The notes: a model not told the origin generated them from the letters alone. A stretch of DNA of 64,000 nucleotides from JBBRHQ01 sp963720735 (GCA_963720735.1 CAVRGL010000001.1:310001-374000), one strand, 5' to 3'. Positions 1-9,038 are shown, counted from the stretch's first letter. Numbers and translations are program-made.

Positions 1-1
1 G

Positions 2-646
2 GTGCGCGGTCTCGCACCCCTGCGCAAGTACGGGACAATCCCCGCCAACCACGAGAACGCGATCGCGGCGCTGGGGAAGGGAGCAGCGCTCCTCGTCTAC
101 CCCGGCGGAGACCACGAAACCTATCGCCCCTCCTGGCACTCGGGGGAGATCGACTTCGGCCACCGCAGCGGCTTCGTTCGCCTGGCGCTTGCGGCCGACG
201 TGCCGATCGTCCCCGTGGTGGCGATCGGCGGCCAGGAGACCGCCCTCTTCCTGACCCGTGGCGAGCGGCTCTCTCACCTCCTTGCCCTCGACCGGCTGCT
301 GCGTCTCAAGGTCGTCCCGATCCAGATCGCGCCTCCCTTTGGGGTGACGGTGCTGGACCTGCCGGGCCGGGTCCCGTTGCCCTCCCAGATCACGATCCAG
401 GTCCTGCCCAGGGTCGACCTGCACCGCCGGTTCGGCCCCGACCCCGACGAGGAGGCCGTCTACCACGCGGTCACGGCGATGATGCAGGAGGCGCTCGACG
501 AGCTCTCGGCGGAGCGCGATCTGCCGGTAGTCGGCACGCTCGGTCACCGCGAGGAGGAGAGCGAGGTCGTCGAGGACCTTGAGCACGGCGGTCTCGAGCG
601 CGAGGTCGAGGCCGCGATCGAGGCCGAGAGCCCCCAGGACGGCTAG
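2..646 (+). CDS. Lysophospholipid acyltransferase (PlsC-like), 5' end outside window
   Basis: C-terminal part of a glycerophospholipid/diacylglycerol acyltransferase-type enzyme, which would esterify a lysolipid with an acyl-CoA at the membrane. Visible are a VYPGGDHE block near residue 33 (equivalent of the FPEG substrate-binding motif of PlsC) and VPIVPVV near residue 67 (motif IV). The catalytic HX4D motif normally lies upstream and is not in the window, so the gene is cut by the window edge and the GTG at base 2 is not the real start. The last 50 residues are acidic and not recognised. The family is clear; the precise acceptor lipid is not. Confidence 0.75.
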   Translation: MRGLAPLRKYGTIPANHENAIAALGKGAALLVYPGGDHETYRPSWHSGEIDFGHRSGFVRLALAADVPIVPVVAIGGQETALFLTRGERLSHLLALDRLLRLKVVPIQIAPPFGVTVLDLPGRVPLPSQITIQVLPRVDLHRRFGPDPDEEAVYHAVTAMMQEALDELSAERDLPVVGTLGHREEESEVVEDLEHGGLEREVEAAIEAESPQDG

Positions 647-758
647 GTCCCCAGCTCGAAGGCGGTTGTATTCCTACACCAGCATGGCCGGGCCCTGCTT
701 CAGCGAGTCGGCAATCTTCTGGACCGCGACGGCAAGCTGCCGTTCGTCGCCGGAGTCG

Positions 759-1190
759 TTAGTAGAGCGGGCCCGCCCCATCGCTCAACAGCCGGTGCAA
801 CATCACCACGCCCTGCGGGCTGACGGGATCCGGGCCTCGCAAGAGCTCGATCACCGCCTTTAGCTCGTGGGCGGCGAGCTGGACTGCATCGTGCTGAACG
901 TTAATTGCCCCGTTGGGGCGCCATCGCGGCTCATCGGGTTGGCTGATCGCCCGGTCCAGCCGGGACGCCAACTCGGCGCGGCCTGAGGCGCTGGTGAGCT
1001 GCCTGGCGCGCTCAATCAGGAGCGTGCCGCGGTTGGGATCGAGGCCCGCGAGGAGTTGGCGATCGAATCGGTGGCGCCAGATCCGGACCCGCAGTCGGGT
1101 GATCGGACCGGGCCGTGGCTCGACTTGAGTCTCGAAGTAGGCCTCCACTGTCCCTCGCACTTGATTGTCCGCCTTGCGAAGTGAGGGCAC
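759..1190 (-). CDS. Hypothetical protein, 143 aa
   Basis: Not recognised. It starts at a GTG with an Arg/Lys-rich N-terminus and continues as an alpha-helical-looking, charged soluble protein with no signal peptide, membrane segment or metal motif. A segment around residues 95-125 (QLAAHELKAVIELLRG) looks like a helical hairpin. Coding is supported by the long open frame, typical composition, and absence of a better frame on either strand. It sits tail-side of the secreted repeat protein and is convergent with the acyltransferase. It could be a spurious ORF. Confidence 0.45.
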   Translation of the reverse strand: MPSLRKADNQVRGTVEAYFETQVEPRPGPITRLRVRIWRHRFDRQLLAGLDPNRGTLLIERARQLTSASGRAELASRLDRAISQPDEPRWRPNGAINVQHDAVQLAAHELKAVIELLRGPDPVSPQGVVMLHRLLSDGAGPLY

Positions 1191-1214
1191 ATTGAAACCC
1201 GGAAACGGATCCCG

Positions 1215-2893
1215 CTACTGGGACTTGGTCTCGCAGCCGGCGGTGAAGGTGTCCCTGCCGGGGCCGCCGATGCACCTGTCTCCACCGCCGGGACCGCCGT
1301 CAAGGTGGTCGTTGCCGCCGCCGCCCCGCAGCAGGTCATGTCCATCGCCGCCGCCGCAGATCTTGTCGCCGCCGCCGCCGCCGTCGGCGGTGTCCCTGCC
1401 GCCGAGCGTGGCGATCACGTCGGCCCGCGAGCCTCCTGTGATCTTGTCGGCGAGCCGGGTGCCTTGCCTGGTCGCCGCCGCGCCGGCGCATTTGGCGCCC
1501 TCAGCGAGCCGCGTCCCGAAAACGTCGTAGTCCTGGGAGCTGCGGGAGGAGTGCTCGTAGACGGTCAAGTACTCGCCAGTGGTGGTCCCGCGGGCGACAT
1601 CGTTGCGCAGGGACGCCGACTGCTGGGGCTGGTCACGGGTTATGTGGAAGTCCGAACCGATCTCGTTGCTCCCGGCCCCGAGGCGCTGACCCTGGAGGGC
1701 CTCCCATCCATTCTCAATCTCGTCGGAGTCCCAGGTGACCAGATACTGGTTGGCGGGGGCGTCGTAGGCGATCCGCGGCAGGTTCGCGTCGTAGGCCCCG
1801 CTGCTGTCGGGATTGCCGGTCGATGAGATACGGAAGTCGTTGTTCCCGACCTCGGCCCCGGCCGCGGTGATCCTCTGGCCGAAGATCTCCTCTTCATTGT
1901 TCCCCGGCGTCTCGCCAACACCGCTGAAGGAGTGATCTGCAGTGAACGCCGCCAGGTACTCGTTGTCGTGCGAGTTGTAGGCAAGGGAGACCCGGGTCGC
2001 GTCACGATTCGGGTCGGTGTCGAGGCCCGTCTGCGAGACACGGAAATCGTTTGTCCCGACCGGGGCGCCCGCGGCGCTGATCCGCTGACCATGCACCTCG
2101 CCCTTACCGTCGAGGACCTCCTCGGCTATGAAGGCAACGAGATACTCGTTCGCCTGTTGGTTGTAGACGACGCTGGCGATCGCTCCGATGCGACCGGCGC
2201 CCGTTGCGGATGCGTTTGAGACCTGGAAGTCTCCGCCCAGCGAGGCGCCCGTGGCGTCGAGCCGCTGGCCCCAGACCTCGTTGTCCCCGTTCACCGCTCC
2301 TTCGTCCGCATCCCAGACGACGAGGTACTGGTTCGCGGCGGAGTTGAAGGCGACGTCGGGAAGCTCGGCGTCGCTGAGGTTCCCATTGGGCGAGTCGAGA
2401 GCATTCGAGATCCTGAAGTCCGACCCGACGGCCACACCTTTGTCGGAGACGAGCTGGCCGAAGATCTCGAACTCGTTGTCGTTGGCGAGGCCGTCCCCCT
2501 GCCAGACGACGAGATAGCGGTTGCTCTGCGGGTCATAGGCGACGGCCGGGCCGCCGATCCCCCGGCCACTGCCGGCATCCGTGACGTTCGAGATTCGCAC
2601 CCGCTGCCCGATCTTCACCCCGGTCGGGCTGAGCCGCTGCCCGTAGGCCTCGTAGGCGTCGTTGGTGGCAACGTCGGAGCGCCAGACGGCGAAGTACTCG
2701 TTGCGCTCCGGATTGAAGGCGAGCTTCGGGCCCTCCCCGGTCCGGCCGTCGGATCCTCCACCGGACTTCGAGATCCGGAACTGCTGGTCCACCGGCTTGA
2801 AGGCGGCAAGGGCGATTCCGGCAACGACGACGAGACAGAGACAGCAGACGCCGATCAGGGTCGCTGCAAGTGCCCTGCGTGTGCGGCTCCCAT
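1215..2893 (-). CDS. Secreted RTX-type repeat protein (frameshift in signal peptide)
   Basis: Exported protein with seven imperfect repeats of about 65 residues, each with a core like NEYLVVW / NRYLVVW followed by an IFGQ-type turn and an FRISN-type strand, probably a beta-propeller or stacked beta domain. The last 70 residues are glycine/aspartate-rich nonapeptides (GGxGxDxL type, e.g. GGGGNDHLDGG), the calcium-binding RTX signature. The open frame starts only at a GTG at 2792. The same frame continues upstream as an Arg-rich segment plus a hydrophobic core (GVCCLCLVVVAGIALA), a convincing signal peptide without a usable start codon. One extra G in the GGG run at 2889-2891 would join it to the ATG at 2893. 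Calcium binding is from family knowledge; the role (adhesion or surface layer) is inferred. Confidence 0.75.
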
Positions 2894-3015
2894 TGATAAA
2901 GCCTCGGCCCCCCGAGCTTTGTGGACGAGTGGTGCGAGGCTACTCCAGTCGGCCCCCCTCATCGCATCGGGACGAAACTCCAGGACAGATGTTGGGCCGC
3001 CGCCGTCTGCCCGAC

Positions 3016-3411
3016 TCAGGCGAAGAGGACTGTCTTCGTCACCGCTGCGCACGTCCTGCGGTGGCGCCTCGGCCCGAAGGACTTCCTGACCACGGTCACC
3101 CTTGCCGCCTGAGCTCCCAGATTGGTGCCGGCGCCGGCAAAGAAGCCCCTGGCGCTCGTCACCGCGGTATCTGACTGCTTGGGGCCATCGACGTAGGTGA
3201 AAGTGATCTTCACCCGGCGCCCGGCCCGACACTTGGGGTTGGGCGAGCCGACCTCCCCCACCAGCACTCCCAGCCGGCCCGCGTCGGCGAGGACAACCGC
3301 GTCGACCTTCACCGAAGTTGCGATCGGCGCCTGCGCCACCGCCTCTCCGGCAAATGCCGCGATGACCGCAAATCCCGCGACTGCGGTTACCAAGAGGTTC
3401 TTCAGAGTCAT
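3016..3411 (-). CDS. Small exported protein, 131 aa
   Basis: Begins MTLKNLLVTAVAGFAVIAA and has a clear Sec signal peptide with a likely cleavage after AVA (residues 23-25). The ATG is preceded by a GGAGG-type ribosome binding site. The mature part is basic near the C-terminus (FGPRRHRR) and beta-rich; KCRAGRRVKITF resembles the carbohydrate/matrix-binding style of small actinobacterial secreted proteins, but no family is recognised. Encoded on the same strand and just upstream of the RTX-type repeat protein, so the two may belong to the same cell-surface function (inference). Confidence 0.65.
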   Translation of the reverse strand: MTLKNLLVTAVAGFAVIAAFAGEAVAQAPIATSVKVDAVVLADAGRLGVLVGEVGSPNPKCRAGRRVKITFTYVDGPKQSDTAVTSARGFFAGAGTNLGAQAARVTVVRKSFGPRRHRRTCAAVTKTVLFA

Positions 3412-3563
3412 CGATCCTCCTCGGCTCGGTCCCTTATGGCCCGATCTGCGTCCCGACAGTACCGGCTATGGTCGATCCCGAGCACTCGGGGCCCTCGTCA
3501 AGAATCGGCCTGGATCGGCCTGGCAAATGCTGATCGGTGGGGTTGATACGTTCACGCAGGGCC

Positions 3564-4700
3564 ATGGACCAACTCTCCCTCGGAGTCTTCGCGGGCTCCC
3601 GCAAGGAGCATGAGCGGCGGCTGCCGATCCACCCGCGGCAGATCGCTGACCTCGACACGGACCTGCGGCGGCACATATTCCTCGAGCATGGATACGGCGA
3701 GCGCTTCGGCCTCGCAGACGCGGACCTCGCGCCGCTGGTCGGCGGCCTGCGCTCGCATGAGCAGCTGCAGGAGTGCGACGTGCTGCTGCTTCCCAAGCCC
3801 ACGGCGGATGAGGTCGCCACGATGCGCGCGGGGCAGGTGCTTTGGGGATGGCCGCACTGCGTCCAGGACGAGGCGATCACCCAGCTGGCGATCGATCGGC
3901 GGCTGACCCTGATCGCCTGGGAGGCGATGAACTATTGGGCAGACGACGGATCGTTTGGCCTCCACGTCTTCCACAAGAACAACGAGCTCGCGGGGTACTG
4001 CTCGACCCTGCACGCGATGGAGCTGATGGGGATCACCGGAGAGTATGGGCGCCGACTGCGAGCCGTGGTGATCAGCTTCGGGTCGACGGGGCGGGGTGCA
4101 GTGACGGCACTGGCCGCCATGGGCATTCAGGATGTCTCGTTGCTAACGCGGCGGCAGGTCGCGGCCGTCGTGGCGCCGATCCACTCCGTCAGGATGATCA
4201 CCTTCGAGCGGGATCCGGATCACCCCAGCCAGACGCTCGAGCTCGACAGCCAGCACGAGTCCGTCGCCGAGTACCTCGCCGAGCACGACATCATCGTCAA
4301 CTGCGTCCTTCAGGACACAGACGCACCGCTGATGTTCGTTATAAACGACGAGCTGCCGCTCTTCCGGCGCGGGAGCCTCTTCGTCGACGTGGCTTGCGAT
4401 GCGGGGATGGGCTTCGAATGGGCTCGGCCGACGTCCTTCGCGAATCCGATCTTCACGATCGGCGACGGCCTCTTCTGCTACGGGGTCGATCACAGCCCGT
4501 CGTTCCTATGGGACTCGGCCACGTGGGAGATCAGCCAGGCCCTGATGCCCCACCTGCGGACCGTCATCTCGGGACCCCGGGCGTGGGAGGCCGACAAGAC
4601 CATCGGCCGGGCGATCGAGATCCGCGACGGCGTTATCCAGAACCCGAAGATCCTTTCGTTCCAGGGCCGCTCGGCCACGTTCCCGCACTTCCGGCTGTGA
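3564..4700 (+). CDS. Alanine dehydrogenase / N5-(carboxyethyl)ornithine synthase-like NAD-dependent oxidoreductase
   Basis: About 378 residues starting MDQLSLGVFAGSRKEHERRLP, the typical start of the alanine dehydrogenase / pyridine-nucleotide transhydrogenase family (KExERRxP motif with the substrate-binding Arg and Lys). A Rossmann segment around AVVISFGSTGRGAV (residues 161-174) would bind NAD(P). The SFGSTGRGA glycine motif and the NCVLQDTDAP segment resemble N5-(carboxyethyl)ornithine synthase, which reductively condenses pyruvate with an amino acid, more than true Ala dehydrogenase. The ATG at 3564 was preferred to an in-frame start at 3537 because the family begins here. Soluble, monocistronic. 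Substrate not determined. Confidence 0.72.
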   Translation: MDQLSLGVFAGSRKEHERRLPIHPRQIADLDTDLRRHIFLEHGYGERFGLADADLAPLVGGLRSHEQLQECDVLLLPKPTADEVATMRAGQVLWGWPHCVQDEAITQLAIDRRLTLIAWEAMNYWADDGSFGLHVFHKNNELAGYCSTLHAMELMGITGEYGRRLRAVVISFGSTGRGAVTALAAMGIQDVSLLTRRQVAAVVAPIHSVRMITFERDPDHPSQTLELDSQHESVAEYLAEHDIIVNCVLQDTDAPLMFVINDELPLFRRGSLFVDVACDAGMGFEWARPTSFANPIFTIGDGLFCYGVDHSPSFLWDSATWEISQALMPHLRTVISGPRAWEADKTIGRAIEIRDGVIQNPKILSFQGRSATFPHFRL

Positions 4701-4818
4701 CTTCCGGCGGGAAGACGCACCGCCCCCGATCGATTGGAGATGCGCCGTGATCACTCGCTCGCTTGGCAGGCCAGGGTCTGGTCTACGATTTTAGTGGCCT
4801 TTCGAGCCACATCCTGAG

Positions 4819-5244
4819 ATGCCACGAGCGAATCCCGAGCACCCCAGCAAGGAGCATGGCGCGGTACTAAGCGCAATCTCCGACGGCATGGTGGCGCTGC
4901 TGAAGGAGTACTACGGGGTTGGTCCCACCCAGACCAAGACCTATTACCACGACGACCTCGTCGTCTGCGTGCTGCGCGGCGGCTTCACCAGGGTCGAGCA
5001 GACGCTGCTCGACGGCGACCGCGGCGCCGCGGTGATCCAGCAGCGGATGGCGTTCCAGGAGGTCATGCGCGAGCGTTTCGAAGCGGTGATCCAACACGCG
5101 ACCGGGCGGGCCGTGATCGGGTTCATGAGCGGAAACCAGCAGGATCCCGACATGATCTGCGAGGTTTTCGTGCTCAGCCCTACCGACCTCGTCGACGAAT
5201 CCCAGATCCTCGCAACCGGTAGATCCTCCGTCGCCGCTGACTAG
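4819..5244 (+). CDS. DUF2294 (YbcI-like) protein
   Basis: 141-residue protein of the DUF2294/YbcI family. Family-like features are the N-terminal SKEHGAVLSAISDGMVAL helix, a GVGPTQTKTYYHDD segment, and FQEVMRERF followed by TGRAVIGFMSGNQQDPD with the family's terminal EVFVL strand. Members occur singly or next to bicarbonate/Na+ transport genes and have no defined biochemistry. Here it stands alone, with an upstream TACGAT-like -10 sequence near 4781. Cytosolic. Confidence 0.75.
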   Translation: MPRANPEHPSKEHGAVLSAISDGMVALLKEYYGVGPTQTKTYYHDDLVVCVLRGGFTRVEQTLLDGDRGAAVIQQRMAFQEVMRERFEAVIQHATGRAVIGFMSGNQQDPDMICEVFVLSPTDLVDESQILATGRSSVAAD

Positions 5245-5408
5245 CAGAGGCCTCGCTTGCCAGGCACCGCCCGCCTGCTCGTTTGAGGGGCCGACGGTGC
5301 TACTCTGAAATTTAGGAGGGCATTCGCTCCGGGGTCTGATCCGCCCAACGGACTGGGCAACGCCGCCTGACTTCCTTACCGCTTTGCACGCGACCAAGGA
5401 GGTCAATC

Positions 5409-5777
5409 ATGTCCGGAATCCAACTGCGTGCGACAGGGCCTGCGTCTTCTGTACGCCCGTTTGCGATCGACGCTGCGCAGGAAGGCCCCACCTACGTCAT
5501 CCGGCTCAAGGGCGAACTTGACCTGGACCGGTGCCCCCGCTTGGACCGTGCGTTGGAAGTCGCCGAGTCGAGTCGAGCTAGCCGCATCCTGCTCGACCTC
5601 CAGGAGCTGACCATCATCGACGGCGCAGGGCTTCATGCCCTCCGCTCGGCCTGCCGGCGCTCGGCGAGCAACGGCGACCGCCTACGGGTAACTCGCGGGA
5701 GGGGAAATGTCGCAGAGATGTTCCGGCTGACGGCCCTCGATGTGAAGCTGCCATTTACCTCGCTCGACTCGATCTGA
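5409..5777 (+). CDS. STAS-domain protein (anti-sigma factor antagonist-like)
   Basis: 122-residue single STAS domain. Residues 25-105 match the fold: YVIRLKGELDLDRCPRLDRAL, then LLDLQELTIIDGAGLHAL. An AAGGAGG ribosome binding site precedes the ATG. In canonical antagonists (SpoIIAA, RsbV) the loop is D-S-S/T-G and the second Ser is phosphorylated by the partner kinase; here it reads I-D-G-A-G, so the phosphorylatable Ser/Thr is absent. The protein may be constitutively active or may not work by partner switching. No anti-sigma kinase gene is adjacent. Confidence 0.82.
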   Translation: MSGIQLRATGPASSVRPFAIDAAQEGPTYVIRLKGELDLDRCPRLDRALEVAESSRASRILLDLQELTIIDGAGLHALRSACRRSASNGDRLRVTRGRGNVAEMFRLTALDVKLPFTSLDSI

Positions 5778-5873
5778 GCGGTCGCCGCTTGTGCTAAACC
5801 GGGCCCGTATTGAACGTGAACAGCGGGACGGCGCCGGAGGTTTACCCGGATCGACGAAATCTCGGCGGCAATT

Positions 5874-6071
5874 GTGGATTACGCCCCAGGTGTTGATGGG
5901 TGCCGGTGCCAAATCGGAAGTCATGGCACGGTTTGGCGGGAGGCACACACCGGCCTAGCGGTCGAGTTTGAGGTCGCACACATTTTGACAAAGCGCAAGA
6001 AGAGGGCAACTCGACTGGACTTGTACGCCAACAAGCTCGACGCCCTCGAAGCCGCCGGGCTGTCGGAGTAG
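5874..6071 (+). pseudogene. SnoaL/NTF2-like gene remnant (C-terminal part)
   Basis: Only the C-terminal 50 or so residues of a SnoaL-like protein are readable: a GTVWREAHTG strand, FEVAHILTKR, then LDLYANKLDALEAAGLSE and stop. Intact members at 22801-23190 and elsewhere are 125-150 residues, so roughly the first 80 residues are missing; no in-frame or neighbouring-frame N-terminus was found upstream. The last 30-36 bases including the stop are identical to two other SnoaL gene ends in the window (near 22403 and 22801). Probably non-functional. Confidence 0.55.
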
Positions 6072-6074
6072 GCA

Positions 6075-7031
6075 ATGCCCGGCAGCCGTACCTGGGGGAT
6101 GGTGAAGTCGCGGAGGATCGCGTCGGCGCACCCGCCCACCGGCGGGGCGGCTCGGTCGTTGGGCGGAGGTTTGCAGGTCGGGGCGCGGGCGCGCGAGTTG
6201 GCGCGGGCGCTCCTGGACGGTTTCAAACGGCACGACCTACTGACCTATGCGAGCGCGATCTCGTTCCAGATCCTCACGGCGATCATTCCATTTGCTCTGT
6301 TCGTGCTCGCGGTGGCCGGGTTGCTCAATCTCGACAGCGTATGGCGAGACCACCTCGAGCCCCAGATTCAGGGGAACGTTTCTCCCGCCGTGTTCGCGGT
6401 GATTTCAGACGCGGTCAACAAGATCTTTTCTGGCAGCCAATGGCTGTGGGCCACCGTCGGCGGCGCCCTGGCGCTGTGGCAGGTGTCCGGGGCGGTGCGG
6501 GCGGTGATGGGCGCGCTCGGCAAGATCTACGGGGCACCGCTTGAGCGACCGTTTTTCAAGCGCTACGCGATCTCATTCGTGCTCTCAATCGCGGTGGGGG
6601 CGTGCTTCATCGTGGCCGCAATGTGCCTACTGCTTGCGCCGTTCTTCTCGGTGGCACATCAGGGCGTGGCGTGGGGGGTGTTCACATTCGTCGTGCGCTG
6701 GGCGCTGGCCGCCGGTCTTCTATTGCTCGCCGTCGGCTTGCTGCTTCGCCACGCTCCGGCGACAGCTCAACCACTGCCGTGGGTCAGTCTCGGAGCGGCG
6801 ATCGTGGTCGGGTTGTGGGTGATCGTGTCGCTCATCTTCTACTTCTATCTGACGACGATCGCGTCGTATGAGTCAGCATTCGGGAATCTGGCCGCGGTTA
6901 TCGTCGCAATGGCCTACCTCTACATATCGGCCACCGTGTTTCTTTTCGGGGCGCAGCTCGACGCAATCATCCGCGCGCAGGTAACCGGTGCTCTCTCGGG
7001 CAATGAACTTGACTTGGGAGAGCGTTCTTAG
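6075..7031 (+). CDS. YihY/virulence factor BrkB family membrane protein
   Basis: 318-residue polytopic inner-membrane protein of the YihY/BrkB family. After a basic cytosolic N-terminus (to about residue 50), KRHDLLTYASAISFQILTAI marks the first family helix; further hydrophobic segments lie around residues 75-92, 115-140, 160-185, 195-215, 230-255 and 265-285. The conserved AYLYISATVFLFGAQLDA block near the end is typical. Members are about 280-330 aa; function is unsettled (once wrongly called RNase BN). The start lies 4 bases after the SnoaL relic's stop. A perfect hairpin at 7176-7203 terminates it. Confidence 0.88.
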   Translation: MPGSRTWGMVKSRRIASAHPPTGGAARSLGGGLQVGARARELARALLDGFKRHDLLTYASAISFQILTAIIPFALFVLAVAGLLNLDSVWRDHLEPQIQGNVSPAVFAVISDAVNKIFSGSQWLWATVGGALALWQVSGAVRAVMGALGKIYGAPLERPFFKRYAISFVLSIAVGACFIVAAMCLLLAPFFSVAHQGVAWGVFTFVVRWALAAGLLLLAVGLLLRHAPATAQPLPWVSLGAAIVVGLWVIVSLIFYFYLTTIASYESAFGNLAAVIVAMAYLYISATVFLFGAQLDAIIRAQVTGALSGNELDLGERS

Positions 7032-7175
7032 CTTGGTTCTGAGCGCCGGGAGACTAGATAACGCGGCCGCGCCGCCGAGACGACGTGGCTGCCCTTGATC
7101 CTCATCCGCGCCGCCGATCGAAGCCGCCGGGGTGCGGATGTAGCCCTCAACCAGGGGCTGGATGAACCAGCGAGG

Positions 7176-7203
7176 ATGGAGCGGCCCGTCTAGGCCGCTC
7201 CAT
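7176..7203. terminator. Bidirectional hairpin between convergent genes
   Basis: Perfect 11-bp inverted repeat (atggagcggcc / ggccgctccat) with a 6-base loop, placed between the 3' ends of the YihY gene and the convergent SnoaL gene. There is no long T-run on either side, as is common in GC-rich genomes. A shared intrinsic terminator is the simplest reading. Confidence 0.6.
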
Positions 7204-7226
7204 CTCGGTCTAATTCAGACCGCTAC

Positions 7227-7604
7227 CTAACCCAGAGCCTTCAGAGCCTTGGCGCTGTCGCCTTCGAACTCGCCTCTCACCACCTTGCCGTCGCGGTACT
7301 CCATCAGGTGTAGGAAGGGAGCCTCGAAGCTGCCGCCCTTTCCGGTCGCCCGCTGCGTGCCCCTGACGATCACCTTGTCGCCGGCGTCGATGAACTCGGA
7401 CGGCTCGACGCTGAAGCTCGACCAGTAGTTCGGGATCTGCGCGAAATTCTCCATGATCGCATCGCGGCCGCGCGTCACGCCGCCGAGCGGCAGCTCATCC
7501 GAGGTCTGCCATTCGGCGTCCTCGGCGAATCCCGCCTTCAACGTCTCAAGATCGCCGCTGCTGAACGCACGATAGGCGTCCTTTGCTGCATCCGCGTTTC
7601 CCAT
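7227..7604 (-). CDS. SnoaL-like / NTF2-fold protein
   Basis: 125-residue SnoaL-like (alpha+beta barrel, NTF2 fold) protein starting MGNADAAKDAYRAFSSGD, with EDAEWQTSDE, GRDAIMENF and a terminal GKVVRGEFEGDSAKALKALG. The ATG at 7604 is preceded by GGAGGCGAG. The fold serves isomerases, hydrolases or small-molecule binding; no substrate can be deduced. The open frame extends upstream through a degenerate tRNA-Pro, which is why the longer start at 7832 is rejected. Confidence 0.8.
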   Translation of the reverse strand: MGNADAAKDAYRAFSSGDLETLKAGFAEDAEWQTSDELPLGGVTRGRDAIMENFAQIPNYWSSFSVEPSEFIDAGDKVIVRGTQRATGKGGSFEAPFLHLMEYRDGKVVRGEFEGDSAKALKALG

Positions 7605-7710
7605 CTCGCCTCCATTGCATCGGGGGGTTGGCGTACTGCCAAGCCTATGACCTCGCTGTCGCAGAGGCAAGGTCATCCGCCGGCAGCTCAGTTGGGCGGG
7701 ATCCATGAAG

Positions 7711-7783
7711 TCGAGGCGCCTGGATTTGAACCAGCGCCCGCCCGGCCCCCAGCCGAGGGAGCTTGGTGCTCTATGCGTCCCCA
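7711..7783 (-). pseudogene. Degenerate tRNA-Pro(GGG) copy
   Basis: On the minus strand the anticodon arm (CTCGG-CTGGGGG-CCGGG, anticodon GGG) and the T arm (GCTGG-TTCAAAT-CCAGG) of tRNA-Pro are preserved and closely match the intact tRNA-Pro at 35538-35611. The acceptor stem (TGGGGAC against CGCCTCG) has two mismatches and the D loop has shrunk to about 5 bases. It is therefore a decayed tRNA copy, not a working gene. Same orientation as the intact gene. Confidence 0.7.
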
Positions 7784-7843
7784 GATAGCCCGGACCAATG
7801 TGTCTCGTCACTCCACCGAGCCACGAGAACACCCGCTCAGCAC

Positions 7844-8716
7844 CTACCCGAGTTCCTCCAGGCGCGAGACGGTCATCTCGCAGATCTCGCTCGCCCAGGC
7901 GGGCGGGTCCGGGACTCTGTTCGAGACCCAGACCTTTTCGATGCCGAGCTTCGCCATCGCATCCATCTGTGAGAGGAACGCGTCGACGTCGTCAAGGGGA
8001 TTGCGGCCGAAGAGGATTGTCTTCTCGATCGAGGCGCAATCGCGGTTCTCGGCCTCGCAGTGGGCCTTCAGGACCTCGAGCTTATGGGCGACCACGTCGA
8101 GGTCGTTGCCGAAGAGATTGCAGGCGTCGGCGTAGCGGGCGACCATGCGCAGGGTCTTCTTCTCGCCTGCGCCGCCGATCATCAGGGTCGGCCGCGGCTG
8201 CTGGACCGGTGGCGGTGAGCACAGGGTTTGGGCGAGGCGATAGTGCTTTCCCTCGTAGGGCCCATCGTCGTCGCTCCACATCTGAAAGCAGATCTGGATT
8301 GCCTCCTCGAGCCGCTCGAAGCGCTCGGCGATCGGCGGGTAGGGGACGCCGAGGCCGACATGCTCCTTCTCGAACCAGGCGGCGCCGAGGCCGAGCTGGG
8401 CGCGCCCGCCGGAGAGGACGTCGAGCGTCGTCACCGTCTTCGCCAGCAGACCCGGGTGGCGATAGGTGACGCCGGTAACCAGCAGGCCGAGGCGGATCCG
8501 CTCGGTCTGGGCGGCGATGTAGCCGAGCGAGGTGTAGCCCTCGAGCATCGGTTCCTCGGGCGAGCCGACCGGGGGGATTTGGAACCAATGGTCCATCAGC
8601 GTGTACTGGTCGGCGCCGCCCTCCTCGGCGGCCCGGGCGGTCGCCGCCAGCATCGGCGCGATGCTCTTGGGGCCGCCGGAGTAGGCGAACGAGGGATTGT
8701 GGATCGCAAGCTTCAA
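7844..8716 (-). CDS. LLM-class, F420-dependent oxidoreductase
   Basis: Luciferase-like TIM-barrel oxidoreductase of the F420-dependent type. Core begins LKLAIHNPSFAYSGGP; ADQYTLMDHWFQIP, RIRLGLLVTGVTYRHPGLLAKTVTTLD and GRAQLGLGAAWFEKEH are standard LLM motifs, and RPTLMIGGAGEKKTLRMVA is the late conserved block. It would use reduced F420 to reduce an organic substrate; the window also encodes F420 synthesis. The TTG at 8716 fits the family N-terminus and has an AAAGG a few bases upstream; an ATG at 8779 is the alternative. Divergent from the 64-aa gene at 8844. Confidence 0.83.
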   Translation of the reverse strand: MKLAIHNPSFAYSGGPKSIAPMLAATARAAEEGGADQYTLMDHWFQIPPVGSPEEPMLEGYTSLGYIAAQTERIRLGLLVTGVTYRHPGLLAKTVTTLDVLSGGRAQLGLGAAWFEKEHVGLGVPYPPIAERFERLEEAIQICFQMWSDDDGPYEGKHYRLAQTLCSPPPVQQPRPTLMIGGAGEKKTLRMVARYADACNLFGNDLDVVAHKLEVLKAHCEAENRDCASIEKTILFGRNPLDDVDAFLSQMDAMAKLGIEKVWVSNRVPDPPAWASEICEMTVSRLEELG

Positions 8717-8843
8717 AGACCTTTTTTCTCCAACCCGGGTTTCCAGCTCCCAGCCTAGTGAGCGGCGCTCGCCGGCCATAGCGGAGGGATATCTAGAATC
8801 GTCAGACTGGACCGCCGTCGTAGCCGACCGCAAGGAGATCACG

Positions 8844-9038
8844 ATGTCCGCGCCCGACATGAGCGGTAAGGCGAGCGAAATCACCGACCCGAAGCACCTG
8901 ATCGAGCGAATCGCTTACCGCGACCAGCTGATGCTCGAGAACATCCACAAGGGAATGGAGAACGCCAAAGCCGAGATCGAAATCATGGTCGGGCACAACG
9001 CCGCCGAGCTGCACCAGCTGGCCAAGCTGATCGACTGA
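8844..9038 (+). CDS. Small acidic protein, 64 aa
   Basis: Begins MSAPDMSGKASEITDPKHLIERIAYRDQ and is mostly helical and amphipathic. AAGGAG lies 8 bases before the ATG, a strong reason to accept this short gene. No domain recognised; the helical LIERIAYRDQLMLENI section could mediate oligomerisation. Head-to-head with the LLM oxidoreductase and convergent with the acyltransferase at 9053, only 14 bases away. Confidence 0.65.
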   Translation: MSAPDMSGKASEITDPKHLIERIAYRDQLMLENIHKGMENAKAEIEIMVGHNAAELHQLAKLID

